From Alopecurus myosuroides (Eukaryota > Streptophyta > Magnoliopsida > Poales > Poaceae), in contig CM054061.1 of NCBI GenBank assembly GCA_028641055.1, forward strand, positions 32,216,333 to 32,280,332: a stretch of 64,000 bases of DNA. Reading direction: 5' to 3'. The position numbers and the translations under genes were made by a program. Shown in pieces: positions 23,201 through 34,330 of the stretch (position 1 is its first letter; each line of letters starts with the position of its first letter). Under the pieces are notes generated by a model. That model saw only the letters and a program-made list of their open reading frames with translations, made no database searches and was not told the origin of the DNA.

Positions 23201-24894
23201 GCCCAGCGCCACCGTGGCGTGCCAACGAGGCGGGTGCACTGTGAGGTGGCAGCAGGGGTCTATGACGGGTGGGCCGCGCGCGCGATGGGAAATAAAAAGG
23301 AAAAGGGGTGCGCCCCTTGGGGATCGAACCCAGGAGCTGTGGCTCGCGCGCCGTGGAGCAGTACCACTGCGGTACTGACGCTGTTGTGATGGAAGGGGTG
23401 TTTGACTGAAGATATGGTGGCCACGGCGGTTAACTGAAACAAACGAACGAAGTTTTCCTGCACCTGCACCTGCACGGTTGACTGACAGAGGAAAACAGCG
23501 GCTGCTCCGACGATCACCGGCACCTGACGGCGATCCCGGGCGAACGGAGGCAGTGGACACGCGATGGATTGTACGCACGCCAGCAGGGAGCAGAGGGAGA
23601 GGGGAAGGAGGAGCAGAGGCTTACCGCGGGTGTCTCGAGGAGGCGGGGCTGCTCCGACGTGCAGCCACGGCTAGGTCTTGCCGGCGACAGCGCGGACAAC
23701 ACCGTGGCTCCCAGCAAGCGGCGAGGGGACGGGGAGATACCGGGGATCGCCGCGGTTCCATTCCCGGCCGCGGTGCATCCTCGAGGCGACCATGGTGGTG
23801 GGGGCGACGGGAGGCAGTGGGGTGTTCACGGTGGTTGCAGGGATTCAGAAACAGAAGGAGCTCGGGCAGCTAGACGAAGGGGAAGAGGGGGTTGGCGGCG
23901 CAGGAGGATGGGACTAGGGTGGCTAGGGTAGGCAGAGGGGAGAAGGCCAGCTTTATGGTGGGAGGTGCCTGGTACGGCAAGCCATCGAGGAGGGGGGAGA
24001 AGCATCCTGCGGTGGTGACTCGTTCGTACCAGTGATGACGGAAGCGAGGGGAAGACGACAAGATCCCGAAGGGGTATGGGCCAGAAGTGGTAATGGGCTG
24101 GGGGAGATAAAGGGGATGGGGTTGGGCTGCCTCTCTCCCCTTTGGATTCCTTTTTTTTTCTTTTCCTATTTTTTTTTTTTGTAAAGAAATGAAAGGGAGA
24201 GAGAGAAAGGATAGGATTTGGGGGTTTTTCTTTTATGGACTATTTGTTTTAATTTTCAAAACACAAACTTAAAGCAATGTTAGCATTATTTTTCACAAGA
24301 TTGAAATTCTAATTGATTTAAAGTTGTTTAGTTGAAATTTTCAAAAGGGTTTGAGGGTGTTTATTTGATAATTAAAGTTTATTAATTTGCAAAACAATAA
24401 TTAAAAGCAAGTTTAGTTATTGATTTCAAGATTGGTAATATTAGTTTGATTTCTAAGTGGTTAGTTGAATTTCAAATAATGTTTGATTTGGGAATTTTGG
24501 AAATAAACAAATTCTATTTAATGAGCTCAAGAAATTTTGCAAACATTATTTAATTTAATTTGTTTGCAAAATTTTAATTTTTAAACCCATATTGACATAT
24601 GATAAGTAGGATTGATTTGCTTTGAATTTTTTGAATTTTCCATTAGGGTTTTAATAACAGGGAAATTTTGTTAACAAGCAATTTGATTAAGACAACTTCA
24701 AACTGTTGAAAAACAATTGAGTGGTTTAGTTTGCAATTTTGAAATTGGAAATTTTGAACAGGTGTGAAAGTTAAAAGTGGTTTTTGAATTTGAGTTCTTT
24801 TTGAAAACAGAATGCAATGCTCATGTGATGCATGTGATGCAAAGCAAAAAGAAAACAAACACTTTCTACTAAGGGTAACACCCCAGGTGTTACA
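20253..24894 (-). repeat. L1 5' LTR (4642 bp)
   Basis: Near-identical to 15116-19753, including the AT-rich and GC-rich zones. The differences are mostly transitions plus a few single-base or homopolymer indels. Confidence 0.9.
23321..23374 (-). other. tRNA-like A/B-box cassette, second LTR copy
   Basis: The same TACCGCAGTGG / GGGTTCGATCC pair as at 18183-18236, with no changes between the copies. Confidence 0.45.
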
Positions 24895-24899
24895 GAGCA

Positions 24900-25465
24900 C
24901 ATGAAAAATATTTTTGAAGATGGGAATTCCATTGATGCTACACCGATGACATCAAGCATTGGGGGGCAACAAGAAAAGTCGAAGATTGATGCATGCGAAA
25001 TCAAGAAGAACAAAGCCCGCTATAAGCACAAGGGTAAGAGATCAAAAGTTACTTTCGAAGAATTATTGGAAAAATATCAAAAGAAGAGTGAAGAAAACAG
25101 TGCTTATCGGCCAAGTGATGCAAAAGTATCGAGATCATCCCCAAGGCACAAGCACATCAAGCGGTATTGGCGAAAAGACAAGTTCAACGAAGCAGATTCG
25201 TATCCTCCTTTTAGGATGCCAATACAAAGGTCATGGACACTTCCCTATGCTAATTCTTATCCTTGTTCATCATGGGACATGTATGATTCATGGGCACATT
25301 ATCCATATTATTCTAGACCGTCTAACCCAAATTATGCAGCTCTAAATAGATCATCGTTGGATCAACAATCGCATGCTAAAGACCATTTCAATAAAAAAGA
25401 ATCGGTCCGGAGCTCAAAGGAAAAGAAGGAGATGGTCAAGCAGGTTTACCAAGTGAAAAATGATG
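24900..25465 (+). pseudogene. T1 ORF2, basic tyrosine-rich protein cut by plastid DNA
   Basis: A frame resumes immediately after L1 and its TSD and runs open into the plastid insert. It is rich in Lys/Arg/Ser (KKNKARYKHKGKRSKVTFEE, LLEKYQKKSEENSAYRPSD, RYWRKDKFNEADSYPPFRMP), then Tyr/Pro/Trp/Ser (WDMYDSWAHYPYYSRPSNPN), and ends [15 protein letters not shown]. The style resembles the RNA-binding tail of gag-like proteins in grass gypsy elements. The pre-insertion frame links it to the zinc-knuckle segment left of L1. I cannot name a domain. Confidence 0.5.
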
Positions 25466-25799
25466 CCCAGGATCCCAACCTAACTACTCCATTTCTGTCC
25501 AAATTGCGGAGTAAATGTTCTTCTAGATGTGGTATTTCTTTAGTTATTTTTTCAGCGGAGCCTTGGCTTGTCGTATCCGTATGAATTTCATATTTCCGGA
25601 TGTGAAAAGAGGTATAAATATCCTCATATACCAAACGTTCGCTAATTAGTACTGCGTCTTCAAAATTGTAACCTTCCCAGGGCATATAAGCTACTAATAC
25701 GCTTTTTTCCTAAAGCAAGTTCCCCCCCAGCTGTAGCAGCTCCCTCTGCTAAAAATTGTCCTTTTTAATGGATTTACCCCGCGGAACCCGCGGTTTTTT
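25466..25799 (-). pseudogene. rpoB: NUPT: nuclear copy of part of chloroplast rpoB
   Basis: The minus strand encodes a segment of the plastid RNA polymerase beta subunit. It reads KPRVPRGKSIKKGQ, then, after a frameshift near 25727, [58 protein letters not shown] and [13 protein letters not shown], after which the plastid match ends abruptly. The beta subunit is normally over 1000 residues, so only about a tenth is present. There is an early in-frame stop and at least one frameshift. The fragment sits inside T1 ORF2, in reverse orientation, and interrupts it. Confidence 0.92.
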
Positions 25800-26378
25800 G
25801 CCGCAAGTGTGTTGTTTCACATTCAGTTTCAAGTAACAAATAGTCGGTCCAATTGACCTTGGCTATTAAAAGCAAAGAGATGAAACAAAAAATTGTTGAA
25901 GATCAAAGTGCCAAATCTGAATGTGCAAAGTTGAAAGTGCTCAAGCTCAAGAAAGAGTATCCAAAGCGGAAACAAAAAAGTACAGCCGGGATGCCCACTC
26001 GGCTTATCAAGTTGGCAAGAAATAAAATTGCAAAGGCTTAGTGCTGAAGAGTTAAAAAAGAAAAACATGGCATGGATTCCTAAGGAGAGATCCATGGACA
26101 AGAATGATGTGCAAGATTCTGTTGCAAGGAAATTCATAGAAGTAAAGAAAGAGAAGACTGAAACTAACAAGCAATTAAGCCGAAGGTCTATATCAGCTAA
26201 GAATTTTTTTTGGTTTGCACATCATCTATACTCTTCAACTGTGCCATCATTGCCTTTGTCATGGAGTTCACCACCAGGTATGATTGGTTACCCTCTATGG
26301 ACTTATTTTGATCCATGGGTGAATCATAATTATTTATATCATGGAAGGGCAATACAAATTCAATATACATTTGATTAA
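25800..26378 (+). pseudogene. T1 ORF2 continuation after the plastid insert
   Basis: Frames 25853-26041 and 26028-26378 carry VEDQSAKSECAKLKVLKLKK, then AWIPKERSMDKNDVQDSVAR, and end with a Tyr/Trp/Pro-rich tail (PLWTYFDPWVNHNYLYHGRA). The composition matches the segment before the plastid insert. At least one frameshift separates the two parts. No domain is recognised. Confidence 0.45.
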
Positions 26379-27543
26379 TTTCTATATTATTTCTAGTGCA
26401 AAGAGCCGAAATATTTTGAGTTCATTATCATATTTATTGTTTGATTTATTACAGCTATACATACTTTGGTGGCTAGTTTACGCATGCCCTTGAGGCAAAG
26501 ATATGGGGCCGATAGTCTTCTATCGTCCTAAGAAATTATTGAGACATGGCCGGTGTGGTGTGATAACATCGTCCTTAGTAATACTACAGACTGAGACAAG
26601 GTATGTGTCAATTGACAATTATGCTCTTACTCATGCTTTGATGATATTTGGCCTGCGAGTCTTTAAAATTTATGAATGGCCAAATTTTGCTAGCTATCTT
26701 GTTGGGCAACAGATCAATCATGAGCATAATGTTTGATATTAATTTTGATATTGTCTCTCTAGTACCATGGAGATTGCATTTGTTGATCTAGCTTTAAGAC
26801 AATGGCATGTCCATTGGCATTGTTTGTTCATCTCCTTTTGGTGCTATTTTTTAAGTCGCATGCCCTTTAGAATATGATGCGCTAATAGTCAAGCCGAATA
26901 CGAATATTTTCTATTCGTGCTAGAACTTTTATTTGCTATAGATGCTCCATGTATTGAGACTTCTGTTGATTCGTTGTAAGTAGTGCAATAATTTCATGAT
27001 TTACTCATATTTCGACGAATCACCTATTGTTTGTCTTCATACATGTCTAGGTATAACCTTTATCTTGAAGTGTTTTACTAATTCTCTTATGCCTAGACAT
27101 GAAATGTGATGAGTTGGTGCGCAAACATCGGGCTACCATGTTAATCATGGTGCGCTGCATATTCCCCATGAGCCGATGCTTTGTTTCACCAATGAAAGTA
27201 AGGCCGGATCGAGGTAAGCCGCTTCGGCCATGCATCAATGGAAAATCTAATGCAGGTAACCGGAAGAAACGCATTGTTAATTATATGCAGAATCATACAA
27301 GAAGATGAGCATGACCGTTCGGCGGGTTGCTTTCAAATACGCATTGATGGGTGATGACCCTTATCGCCGAATGTTTGGTGTTATTCTTTCGGGATACTTG
27401 GATGGAAGATTATTAAGGTATTTTCCCATAGCACATATGGTCGATAATCTAGTATCATCCTGATAACACATGGCCGATGGAGTGTTGGCATCGTCCTTAG
27501 AACAAAATTAGTGCAAGTTATTTTTTGGCACGCTAGCTTTGCC
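26379..27543 (+). other. T1 3' non-coding region
   Basis: AT-rich with only short unsupported frames. GGCCGATAGTCTTCTATCGTCC near 26508 and GGCCGATGGAGTGTTGGCATCGTCC near 27470 look like diverged direct repeats. There are no pol domains. Confidence 0.5.
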
Positions 27544-27562
27544 AAAAAAACAGGGGGGCATG
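27544..27562 (+). other. T1 polypurine tract
   Basis: AAAAAAACAGGGGGGCATG lies immediately before the 3' LTR start at 27563, as expected for the plus-strand primer. Confidence 0.7.
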
Positions 27563-28664
27563 TGTTGACTCTCGTTTTTGGCTCACAAAAGGAAGGCAAC
27601 AAGATGAGCCCAAATGAAAAAAATAATGTGAACGCAAGTTTTGCGTCTCGTCGAAACAAACAGCTTTGATTTTTGGATCATCTCCATCCGAGGTCGTATG
27701 CAACTTCTAGAGACAAAATACTACAGATCATCTCATTATGCGAGCAAATCCGCCAAACCATAGACACACTCTGCACTTTGGCGCGAGCATTGATGAAACG
27801 AGTTGAAAACCTTCAGATCACGTCGAACTTCTTCCACTTGATTTTGAAGCATCAAGGTAAGGTCAAATTGAAAAACTCATTGAATCAAAGTTCTTCACTT
27901 TTTTCGAGACGAACAACTTTGTGTTCTACGAGATTTTCATCTGAGGTCGTTTACTACCTTGAATCTAAAAAATACGGACATGTCATACCTGACCGATTCA
28001 GATTCGATTCAAACATGTTTTAGTGCAGGTACAATTAAGCCTTCAACATAATGTCATATAAAAAATAATAAAACATCAAGGTTCTTAGACTTTTTGAGAC
28101 AAACAACTTTGTTTTCTATGTGATTTCTATTTGAGCTTGTTTACTGACTCGAAAACGACCCGCAAGGTGCAGCCAGTTTTCAGACCGAACAGTTTTGGAA
28201 AGTTCGGGTCAAACCATCCGAATTAGACCCAAATTAGGGTTTTGGACGTGAATCCAAACCTTTTCCTTGCACGGAAAGTCCATCCGCCTCTTATATACAT
28301 GAGGGGTGATGGCCGATTGAACCAACACCAATCGAACAAAGAAAACCCTACTTTTCCGTGTTCATCTACATTTATCTTTCTCCCCTTGTATGTTGCTTCT
28401 CGTTCTTCGTTGTTCTTCAGGTTTGGAGACTACGATCCACGAGGCTCCAGGGGCATTAAGGACGGCTTGGAGCAGCCAATCGTCGCGGATCCTCCGAAGG
28501 GGTCCCTCCCGAGGAACCGGTGCGTCTGGCCTCAAAAAGCGCCCGTCGGACTATCTTGCGTACCACGCTTTGGGCAGGCCTCCCGCGGTGTGAGTTGCGG
28601 AGCATCTCCCTCAGCGCCGCGGGTACACGAGGACGTGTTCGTGTGAGGCGTTTGTACGTCAACA
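27563..28664 (+). repeat. T1 3' LTR
   Basis: 1102 bp, TGTTGACTCTC...TACGTCAACA, colinear with 11570-12670. Frames in it (28242-28646) are shared with the 5' LTR and not supported as genes. Confidence 0.88.
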
Positions 28665-29163
28665 CATGCTTAATAATTTTATTAGTACACAAACAACTTT
28701 GAATAAATCTGTTGAGGAAAATTTTGGCAAAATTAATATTCTTGCTTCTAAAGTTGATAGTCTTACTCTTAATGTTGATTTTATGAAACTAAAGGTTAAT
28801 GCTCATGATGTTAAAGAAATCAAAACTCTAAATGCACCCAAATTTGAATTGATGACAATGTTAGTATGTTAGCTGAATTAGATGCTAGATGGGAAAGAGA
28901 AGATGAAATAGCTAGAAAGAATGATATAGCTAATGTTTGCACCATTATCACCACTAGTAAAACTGCAACTTCCTATGCTAGTAAACCTTATACTATCAAT
29001 GGTAAAGTAATTGGTGTTTGCAATACTCCCACTTTTTCTATTAAAAATGCAAAACTGCCTGAAGCTGCTAAAAATGCTCCTTATAGAAGTGCTGAAATTA
29101 AGGTGTGAAGCCTCTATCCCTAAGAAGTTCGATGATGGTTAGGAGCCCATCATTAAAAAGAAA
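28665..29163 (+). pseudogene. G1 gag, 3' part
   Basis: Resumes the gag exactly where T1 broke it: MLNNFISTQTTLNKSVEE, FGKINILASKVDSLTLNVDF, then a shifted frame MLAELDARWEREDEIARKND. G2 has the same run uninterrupted (LENMLKNFISTQTAFNKSVE). Confidence 0.8.
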
Positions 29164-29619
29164 GTGAATGATTTTGTTTGCAATTCTCTATGTGATCTTG
29201 GTGCTAGTATCTCTGTTATGCCTAAGAAACTTTATGATATGCTTGATTTACCACCATTGGAACCGTGTTATTTGGATGTTCGTCTTATTGGTAATGTTAG
29301 AAAGAAACATTTGGGGAGATTTTATGATGTTCTTATCATGGTTAATAATAATCTTGTCCCCGTTGATTTTGTTGTCTTGAATATTAAGTGCAATGCTTCT
29401 TGTCTAATTGTTTTGGGAAGACCTTTTCTTAGAACTATTGGTGCTGTTATTGATATGAAAGAGGGGAATAGTAAATTTCAGTTCCCACTAAGGAAAGGTA
29501 TGGAACACTTTCCTACAAAGAGAATTAAGTTGGATTTTGATTCTATTATTCGAACAAATTACAATTTGGATGTTTCTTCACTTGAAAACACGCGAATCCA
29601 CTTTTCTGGGCCTAGCTAA
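29164..29619 (+). CDS. G1 retropepsin-like aspartic protease frame
   Basis: This open frame of 151 codons reads VCNSLCDLGASISVMPKKLY, then LDVRLIGNVRKKHLGRFYDV, PVDFVVLNIKCNASCLIVLG and RPFLRTIGAVIDMKEG. It fits the retropepsin fold (active-site loop followed by the ILGRPFL flap and helix). The active site reads D-L-G rather than D-S/T-G, as is common in Athila-lineage elements. The true coding start lies further upstream in gag. After the stop there is no reverse transcriptase, only a non-coding tail, so the element relied on a partner's pol. Confidence 0.75.
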   Translation: MNDFVCNSLCDLGASISVMPKKLYDMLDLPPLEPCYLDVRLIGNVRKKHLGRFYDVLIMVNNNLVPVDFVVLNIKCNASCLIVLGRPFLRTIGAVIDMKEGNSKFQFPLRKGMEHFPTKRIKLDFDSIIRTNYNLDVSSLENTRIHFSGPS

Positions 29620-32295
29620 AAAGCGTTAAAGAAAATCACTTCTTGGGAGATAACCCATGGTTTTATTTTTGATTTGTTTTTCTCGATTTTCTTTGAGTCA
29701 AGGGGATAGCAACTAGTTTGTATCTTTATTTTCATGTATTAGTTGTGCCAAGTAAAGTTTCTAACGAGAGTTTGAGTTGGGTTTGGATTTTTGGGCAGGA
29801 AACAAATTTCTTCTGTCCACCGCAAAAAATCGTATAATTTACAGGAAAATCTAAATGACTTGAAACTTTTTGTGCTTTTTTATCAGATAATTCCGAAACC
29901 TTTTCTCTATTTAAGTTTTTATCTTTTAGCAACTTAAGTGCCTCGAAAAAAATCGTCTTTACAGACTTTTCTGGTTTTGGCAGATTTTGCCATTTTTCTT
30001 GCATTTTCTCTTTTACGATGTAAGTGGATTTCTTTGCTTCACGAAACATTAGCGGCTGTAGCTAATGTTTAGAAGTATCAATAGCACTTGTGCCCATACA
30101 TAAACCATGTATTTTTGATTGTTTCACTAACCCTCTAATGCAAATTACTCTTTGAGTGTGGTGTGAAGGAAGTCTTCAAGGGTCAAGAGAAGAGGGTGAT
30201 ATAATGTGATTAAGAAGAGTGCAAGGTCAAAGCTTGGGGATCCCCCCGTGGTTCATACCAGAAAATTCTAAGAATACTCAAGCATCTAAGATTGGGGATT
30301 ACCAAGGCATCCCCTTCTTCATGAACAATTTATAAGGTCACTTCTAGTGAAACTATATTTTTCTTCGGTCACATCATATGAAATTTACTTGGAGTGTATG
30401 TTACTTTTCGTTCAGTTTTCTTTTGTTTCATCGATGCAATAAACATCTTTGGAACCAAGCATCCTTGTTTGAGAGAGAGACACGCTCCGCTATTTCATTT
30501 GAATACTCATTATGCTCGTATTCTTAGTTTTTCTTCTTGCTGCTGCAAAATTCTTGTTTAGCTCTTGTTTTAATTGCATCTATTATCCAGAGATGTTAGT
30601 TTTAGTAGCGTTATGTGAGTATTCTCATGCTTTCTTGTTGTATCATTTAGGTAGTTTTTATTAAAACATATTTTGTATGGTTCTTGTTGGGAAATGAAAT
30701 TGCTCCATGTGGTAGAATTTATAACGATGCAAATAGAAGCTTGTATAGACAGTGGCTAGAATTTTTCATATCATGCTAGATGTTATTTTAATTCTAAAGC
30801 CTAGTGGTTATTTAGTAGCATGATTTGTCTCAAATATCCGAGAGTGTTTAATGTTCCATTGAAAGAATCATGAGTTGTTCTTGTCATATTGAAGCATAAA
30901 TTTGTGGTGTTCTCCTTTGAATGTTTTATTTGGTTGACTTGGCGCATGCTTACACCATGTTTATGACTACAAACCAGTCACCTATAGCCTCTATGATCAT
31001 TTAGTTTTTGAACTTGTTGTACCACTTATGCTTTGATTAATGATGTTTTTGTCTCTATGCATGATTATGGCCATTATTGCTCTCTTGATTTGTCGCTCCC
31101 AGTATTTTGCTAGCCTCCACCTGTACTGAGTATGACCTCTACTCATGCATCCAACTCCCAAAAACCAAAGTATGACACATGTTTCCGCCATACCTACCTA
31201 CATGTGGTATTTAACCGCCACTCCAAAGTAAATTGCTCATGTGTTACCTTTAAAACTTTCAAAATTACTCTTGTTTTGTGTTCCTCTTTTAGCTCATGAG
31301 GACGTACATATAGAATCTTTATCTCACTTGTTGTTGGATTTCACATCCTGGACTAGTGACTTCATTCACTTATCCAATTGATAGAAGAGATGACAGCGGG
31401 GTGCCCAGCCCCAAATTAATAGAAACAAATTCTCTTCACTACTTTTGCCCCTGATTTATCAGTCAAAGCATAATTTTGTAAAAAAAGAGAAAGAGGGATG
31501 ACCTTCTACACCAGTTGCGTCCTTCAGCCGGAGCCGCTCTTGTGAAGTCTAGTTGGCTTGTGGCGTACTGTATTTTCTGTTTACCATTCGTTGACATAAG
31601 CATACACCTCTCTAAAAAAATAGACACTCCTCCACGGTATGTGATTGTTGGCAGGCACCCAAGGATTCGGTTAGCCATGGTTGTTTTAAGATGGTTGGGA
31701 GGAGTGTCAAACATTTTATACCTCTGTTTAATAAAATAAAAAACTCTAGCACATGAGTGATCCATGCTTCCCTCTGTGAAGGGCATTCCTTTTACTTTTA
31801 TGTTGAGTCTCCATTTTCTAACTTTATGCACAGTTGAGAGAGCATAGTTGCCATTTTGAGTCTAATGTGCATTTTGTACCAGAAACATTATTAATTGCTT
31901 CATGATGTGTTATTACTTGCTCTCAAATTATTTGTTCTAGTCTTGCTTTTGAACTTTGAAGGTGTCTTGGCATTTATGTTTTGCCCCACTCTTAAGGACA
32001 AGTCAAATATCACTTTGTTATGTTATCTCTATGCTTGAAACAAACGTATAACTTTCGAGTGCATCGTTATTCATGGTCTTTTATTTGTGTTATTTCTCAG
32101 GATGAAAAGTGATTGCTATGTTTTATTGCTAGAATTATATCTATCATGCTTGTGTTTATAGTACTATGATCTTAGCTTACATATGATTTTAAAATATTGA
32201 TGATCAAGTTTATGTTGGTAGCATGTCACCTCAGAAATTATGTGTTTTTTTCGTTTACCTACTCGAGGACGAGTAGGAACTAAGCTTGGAGATGT
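29620..32295 (+). other. G1 3' non-coding region and polypurine tract
   Basis: About 2.6 kb of AT-rich sequence with no supported gene. The motif AAGCTTGGGGA recurs (30232-30243), with a variant AAGATTGGGGA at 30285. The final GAACTAAGCTTGGAGATGT abuts the 3' LTR and is the polypurine tract. ACTCGAGGACGAGTAGG at about 32260 precedes it, and the same sequence is seen reversed in G3 at 45855-45871. Confidence 0.6.
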
Positions 32296-33887
32296 TGATA
32301 CGTCATAAACTTATCCTTAATTTCTGATTTTCCATGTTGTTTTCATGTTATTTCCTACATGTTTGCTATACACTTTATGTTATTTTTATCGATTTCCGGG
32401 ACTAACCTATTTACAAGATGCCACAGAGCCAGTTCCCCGTTTTCTGCTATTTTAGTTTCAGAAAAGTTGTTCTGGAAATATTCGCGGAATTGGAAAATCT
32501 GAAGCCCGGAAATCTTAGAAATACTGAAGGTTCCACGGAGTCCCAAAGAAGCCCAGAGAGGGGCCACACCATAGGGCGGCGCGCCCCTGGCCGCGCCATG
32601 GGGTGGTGTGGGCCCCCGGGCATCCACCGCCATCGCCCTTTCGCCTATTTATTCCCCCCGATACGTGAACCCTAAAAATATACCACTTTCCCCCGAGAAA
32701 CACCCGAGGCCACCGTCATCGTCATCTCAAGATCGGGAGGGTTCTAGAGCTCTCCCCGGCACCCTGCCGGGAGGGAAATTCATCACCAGAGGGGTCTACA
32801 CCACCATGCCCTCCTCCGAAATGATACGTGAGTAGTTCATCCCTGGACTACGGGTCCATAGAAGTAGCTAGATGGTTGTCTCCTCCACTTAATGCCTCAT
32901 GTTTAGATCTCGTGAGCTGCCCTACATGATCGAGATCATCTTTATGTAATGCTACATGTTGTGTTTGCTGGGATTCGATGAATGCTGAATGCCATGTCTT
33001 CTGATTATCAATCTATCATGTTATCTTCATGCATATGTTATTTATGATCTTGCATGCTCTCCGTTATTAGTAGATTCTCTGGCCAAGTAGATGCTAGTAA
33101 CTCCAAGAGGGAGTATTTATACTCGATAGTGGGTTCATGCCTCCTTTGCATCTGTGCTCAAGTGAAAGAAATGTGACAGATGGAGGATGTTTTGTTTTCA
33201 TTAGGGAGAAAACAACGATGTTTACTTCGTTTACATTGTTTACATTATACACTTTTCTTACTCTAATTATCTGTTGCTTGCAACTTAATACCCAATATTT
33301 ATTCGGATGATATTCAGAGGGTTGATTATTAGTCATAGACGCAGTTGGATGACGGTCTATTATCTTGTTCTAATGCCCGCATGAATTACATAGTAATATT
33401 TATGTCTTGCATATGCACTACGGTGCAGCCTTCATTTCTGTCAATTGCCCAGCTGTAATTTGTTCATCACACATGTTATTTATCTTCTATGGAGAGACAC
33501 CACTAGTGAACTGTGGACCACGGTCCATTTTCTCGTACTGATAATACAACCATTTCAATTACTATTTTCACACTGCTGCTACAATTTTTATATTGTTCTC
33601 ACACTATTTTCCACACATACGTTTAACCTCTTTGTGTTCAGCAAAACAGGTGAGATTGACAATCTCGCTGCTTCGTTGGGGCAAAGTGATTTGATTGAGT
33701 TGTGTAGGTTCCACGTTGATGCTGAACCGGCAGTGCTCCCTACCATCTCAACTACATCAACCTTCTGAATTTACTTCTTCCTCCTACTAGTCGATTCAAT
33801 ATTGGTTCCTTTCTGAGGAAAACTTGCTGCTCACTCTTCATACCTTCCTCTTGGGGTCTCCCAACGAACGTGTGTTCACACGCATCA
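32296..33887 (+). repeat. G1 3' LTR
   Basis: 1592 bp from TGATACGTCATAAAC to CACGCATCA, paired with 5240-6838. Confidence 0.9.
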
Positions 33888-33892
33888 CTGCT

Positions 33893-34330
33893 CTCCTCTG
33901 CTTCATGCTACACAAGGAGTGGAAGAAGTGGAATGGATGCTGCTTCAAGATTGATGGTATGCTACTAGTTTCTTCCGCGGTTCATCAGTTGCAGACCATT
34001 CGATGGTGGAAACCATCTTGCTGCTGCTTTTGATGGTCGAGGGGTGAACCTCTCTAGCCTCATGTTGTAGACCATTTTCCCTCCTGTCGGAAGATATTTA
34101 ACTCCTGTTAGGGGTTTGTTAGAGAATCTTGCACACGTGGTTCGTCCCTGGTGCTTCTTTCGTTGCCCTGGCTGTTGAGTTCGCCGGAGTTGCCATGGAG
34201 GAGGACGCTGAAGATTTGATTGCATTTCTAGTTTCTTTTCAGGCTCCTGTTTGTAAAATTGAAGATCTTGTTGTAATTTTTTTATTATTCGTGCACCTTC
34301 TTTTAATTGTACTACGAATCAGTGAGTAGC
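33893..34330 (+). other. Right half of the locus split by G1
   Basis: Immediately after the TSD the frame continuing from 5239 stays open to 34033 (LLCFMLHKEWKKWNGCCF). Beyond it a second frame (34129-34329) ends in a hydrophobic tail. A TTTCTTTTCAG and a T-rich stretch near 34230-34280 look like an acceptor and 3' end, but no product is recognised. Confidence 0.25.

Larger units (their letters stand above)
15116..24894 (-). mobile_element. L1: LARD-like element, 4.64-kb LTRs around a 499-bp interior
   Basis: The LTR copies 15116-19753 and 20253-24894 read TGTAACACC...GGCGTCACA on the minus strand and differ at roughly 35 positions by eye (under 1%). The flanks are perfect 5-bp duplications GAGCA at 15111-15115 and 24895-24899. 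The initiator-Met primer site next to the right LTR fixes the minus orientation. The interior carries no ORF. LTRs of this size with a non-coding interior recall large retrotransposon derivatives (LARDs), but the interior is far shorter than usual for them. The insertion is recent and was certainly mobilised in trans. Confidence 0.92.
11570..28664 (+). mobile_element. T1: gypsy-like element lacking pol, nested in G1 gag
   Basis: LTRs 11570-12670 and 27563-28664 start TGTTGAC and end GTCAACA. The flanking CATGA (11565-11569) and CATGC (28665-28669) are a 5-bp TSD with one change, and G2 shows the uninterrupted target. Once L1 is removed, T1 is about 7.3 kb. Its internal region holds a 380-codon ORF, a zinc-knuckle-like gag segment, a basic tyrosine-rich ORF and a long non-coding tail, but no protease, reverse transcriptase or integrase that I can find. 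A plastid rpoB fragment interrupts the second half. Confidence 0.85.
5240..33887 (+). mobile_element. G1: old Ty3-gypsy element (Athila/Sabrina-like) hosting further insertions
   Basis: Two LTRs beginning TGATACGTCATAAAC and ending GTGTGTTCACACGCATCA (5240-6838 and 32296-33887) bracket an internal region with a tRNA-Asp-type primer site, gag remnants, a protease frame and a long 3' non-coding tail. Removing S1 and T1 leaves about 8 kb. The flanks are ATGCT (5235-5239) and CTGCT (33888-33892), a 5-bp TSD with one change. The LTRs differ at well over 10% of positions by eye, so the insertion is old. There is no reverse transcriptase, RNase H or integrase, so this is a non-autonomous type. The family name is a guess. 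Confidence 0.88.

Noticed and set aside
25446..25685. rpoB as a functional gene, or plastid contamination
   Set aside because: The match covers only about a tenth of the gene, has an upstream stop and frameshift, and is flanked on both sides by T1 sequence, so it is a nuclear insert.
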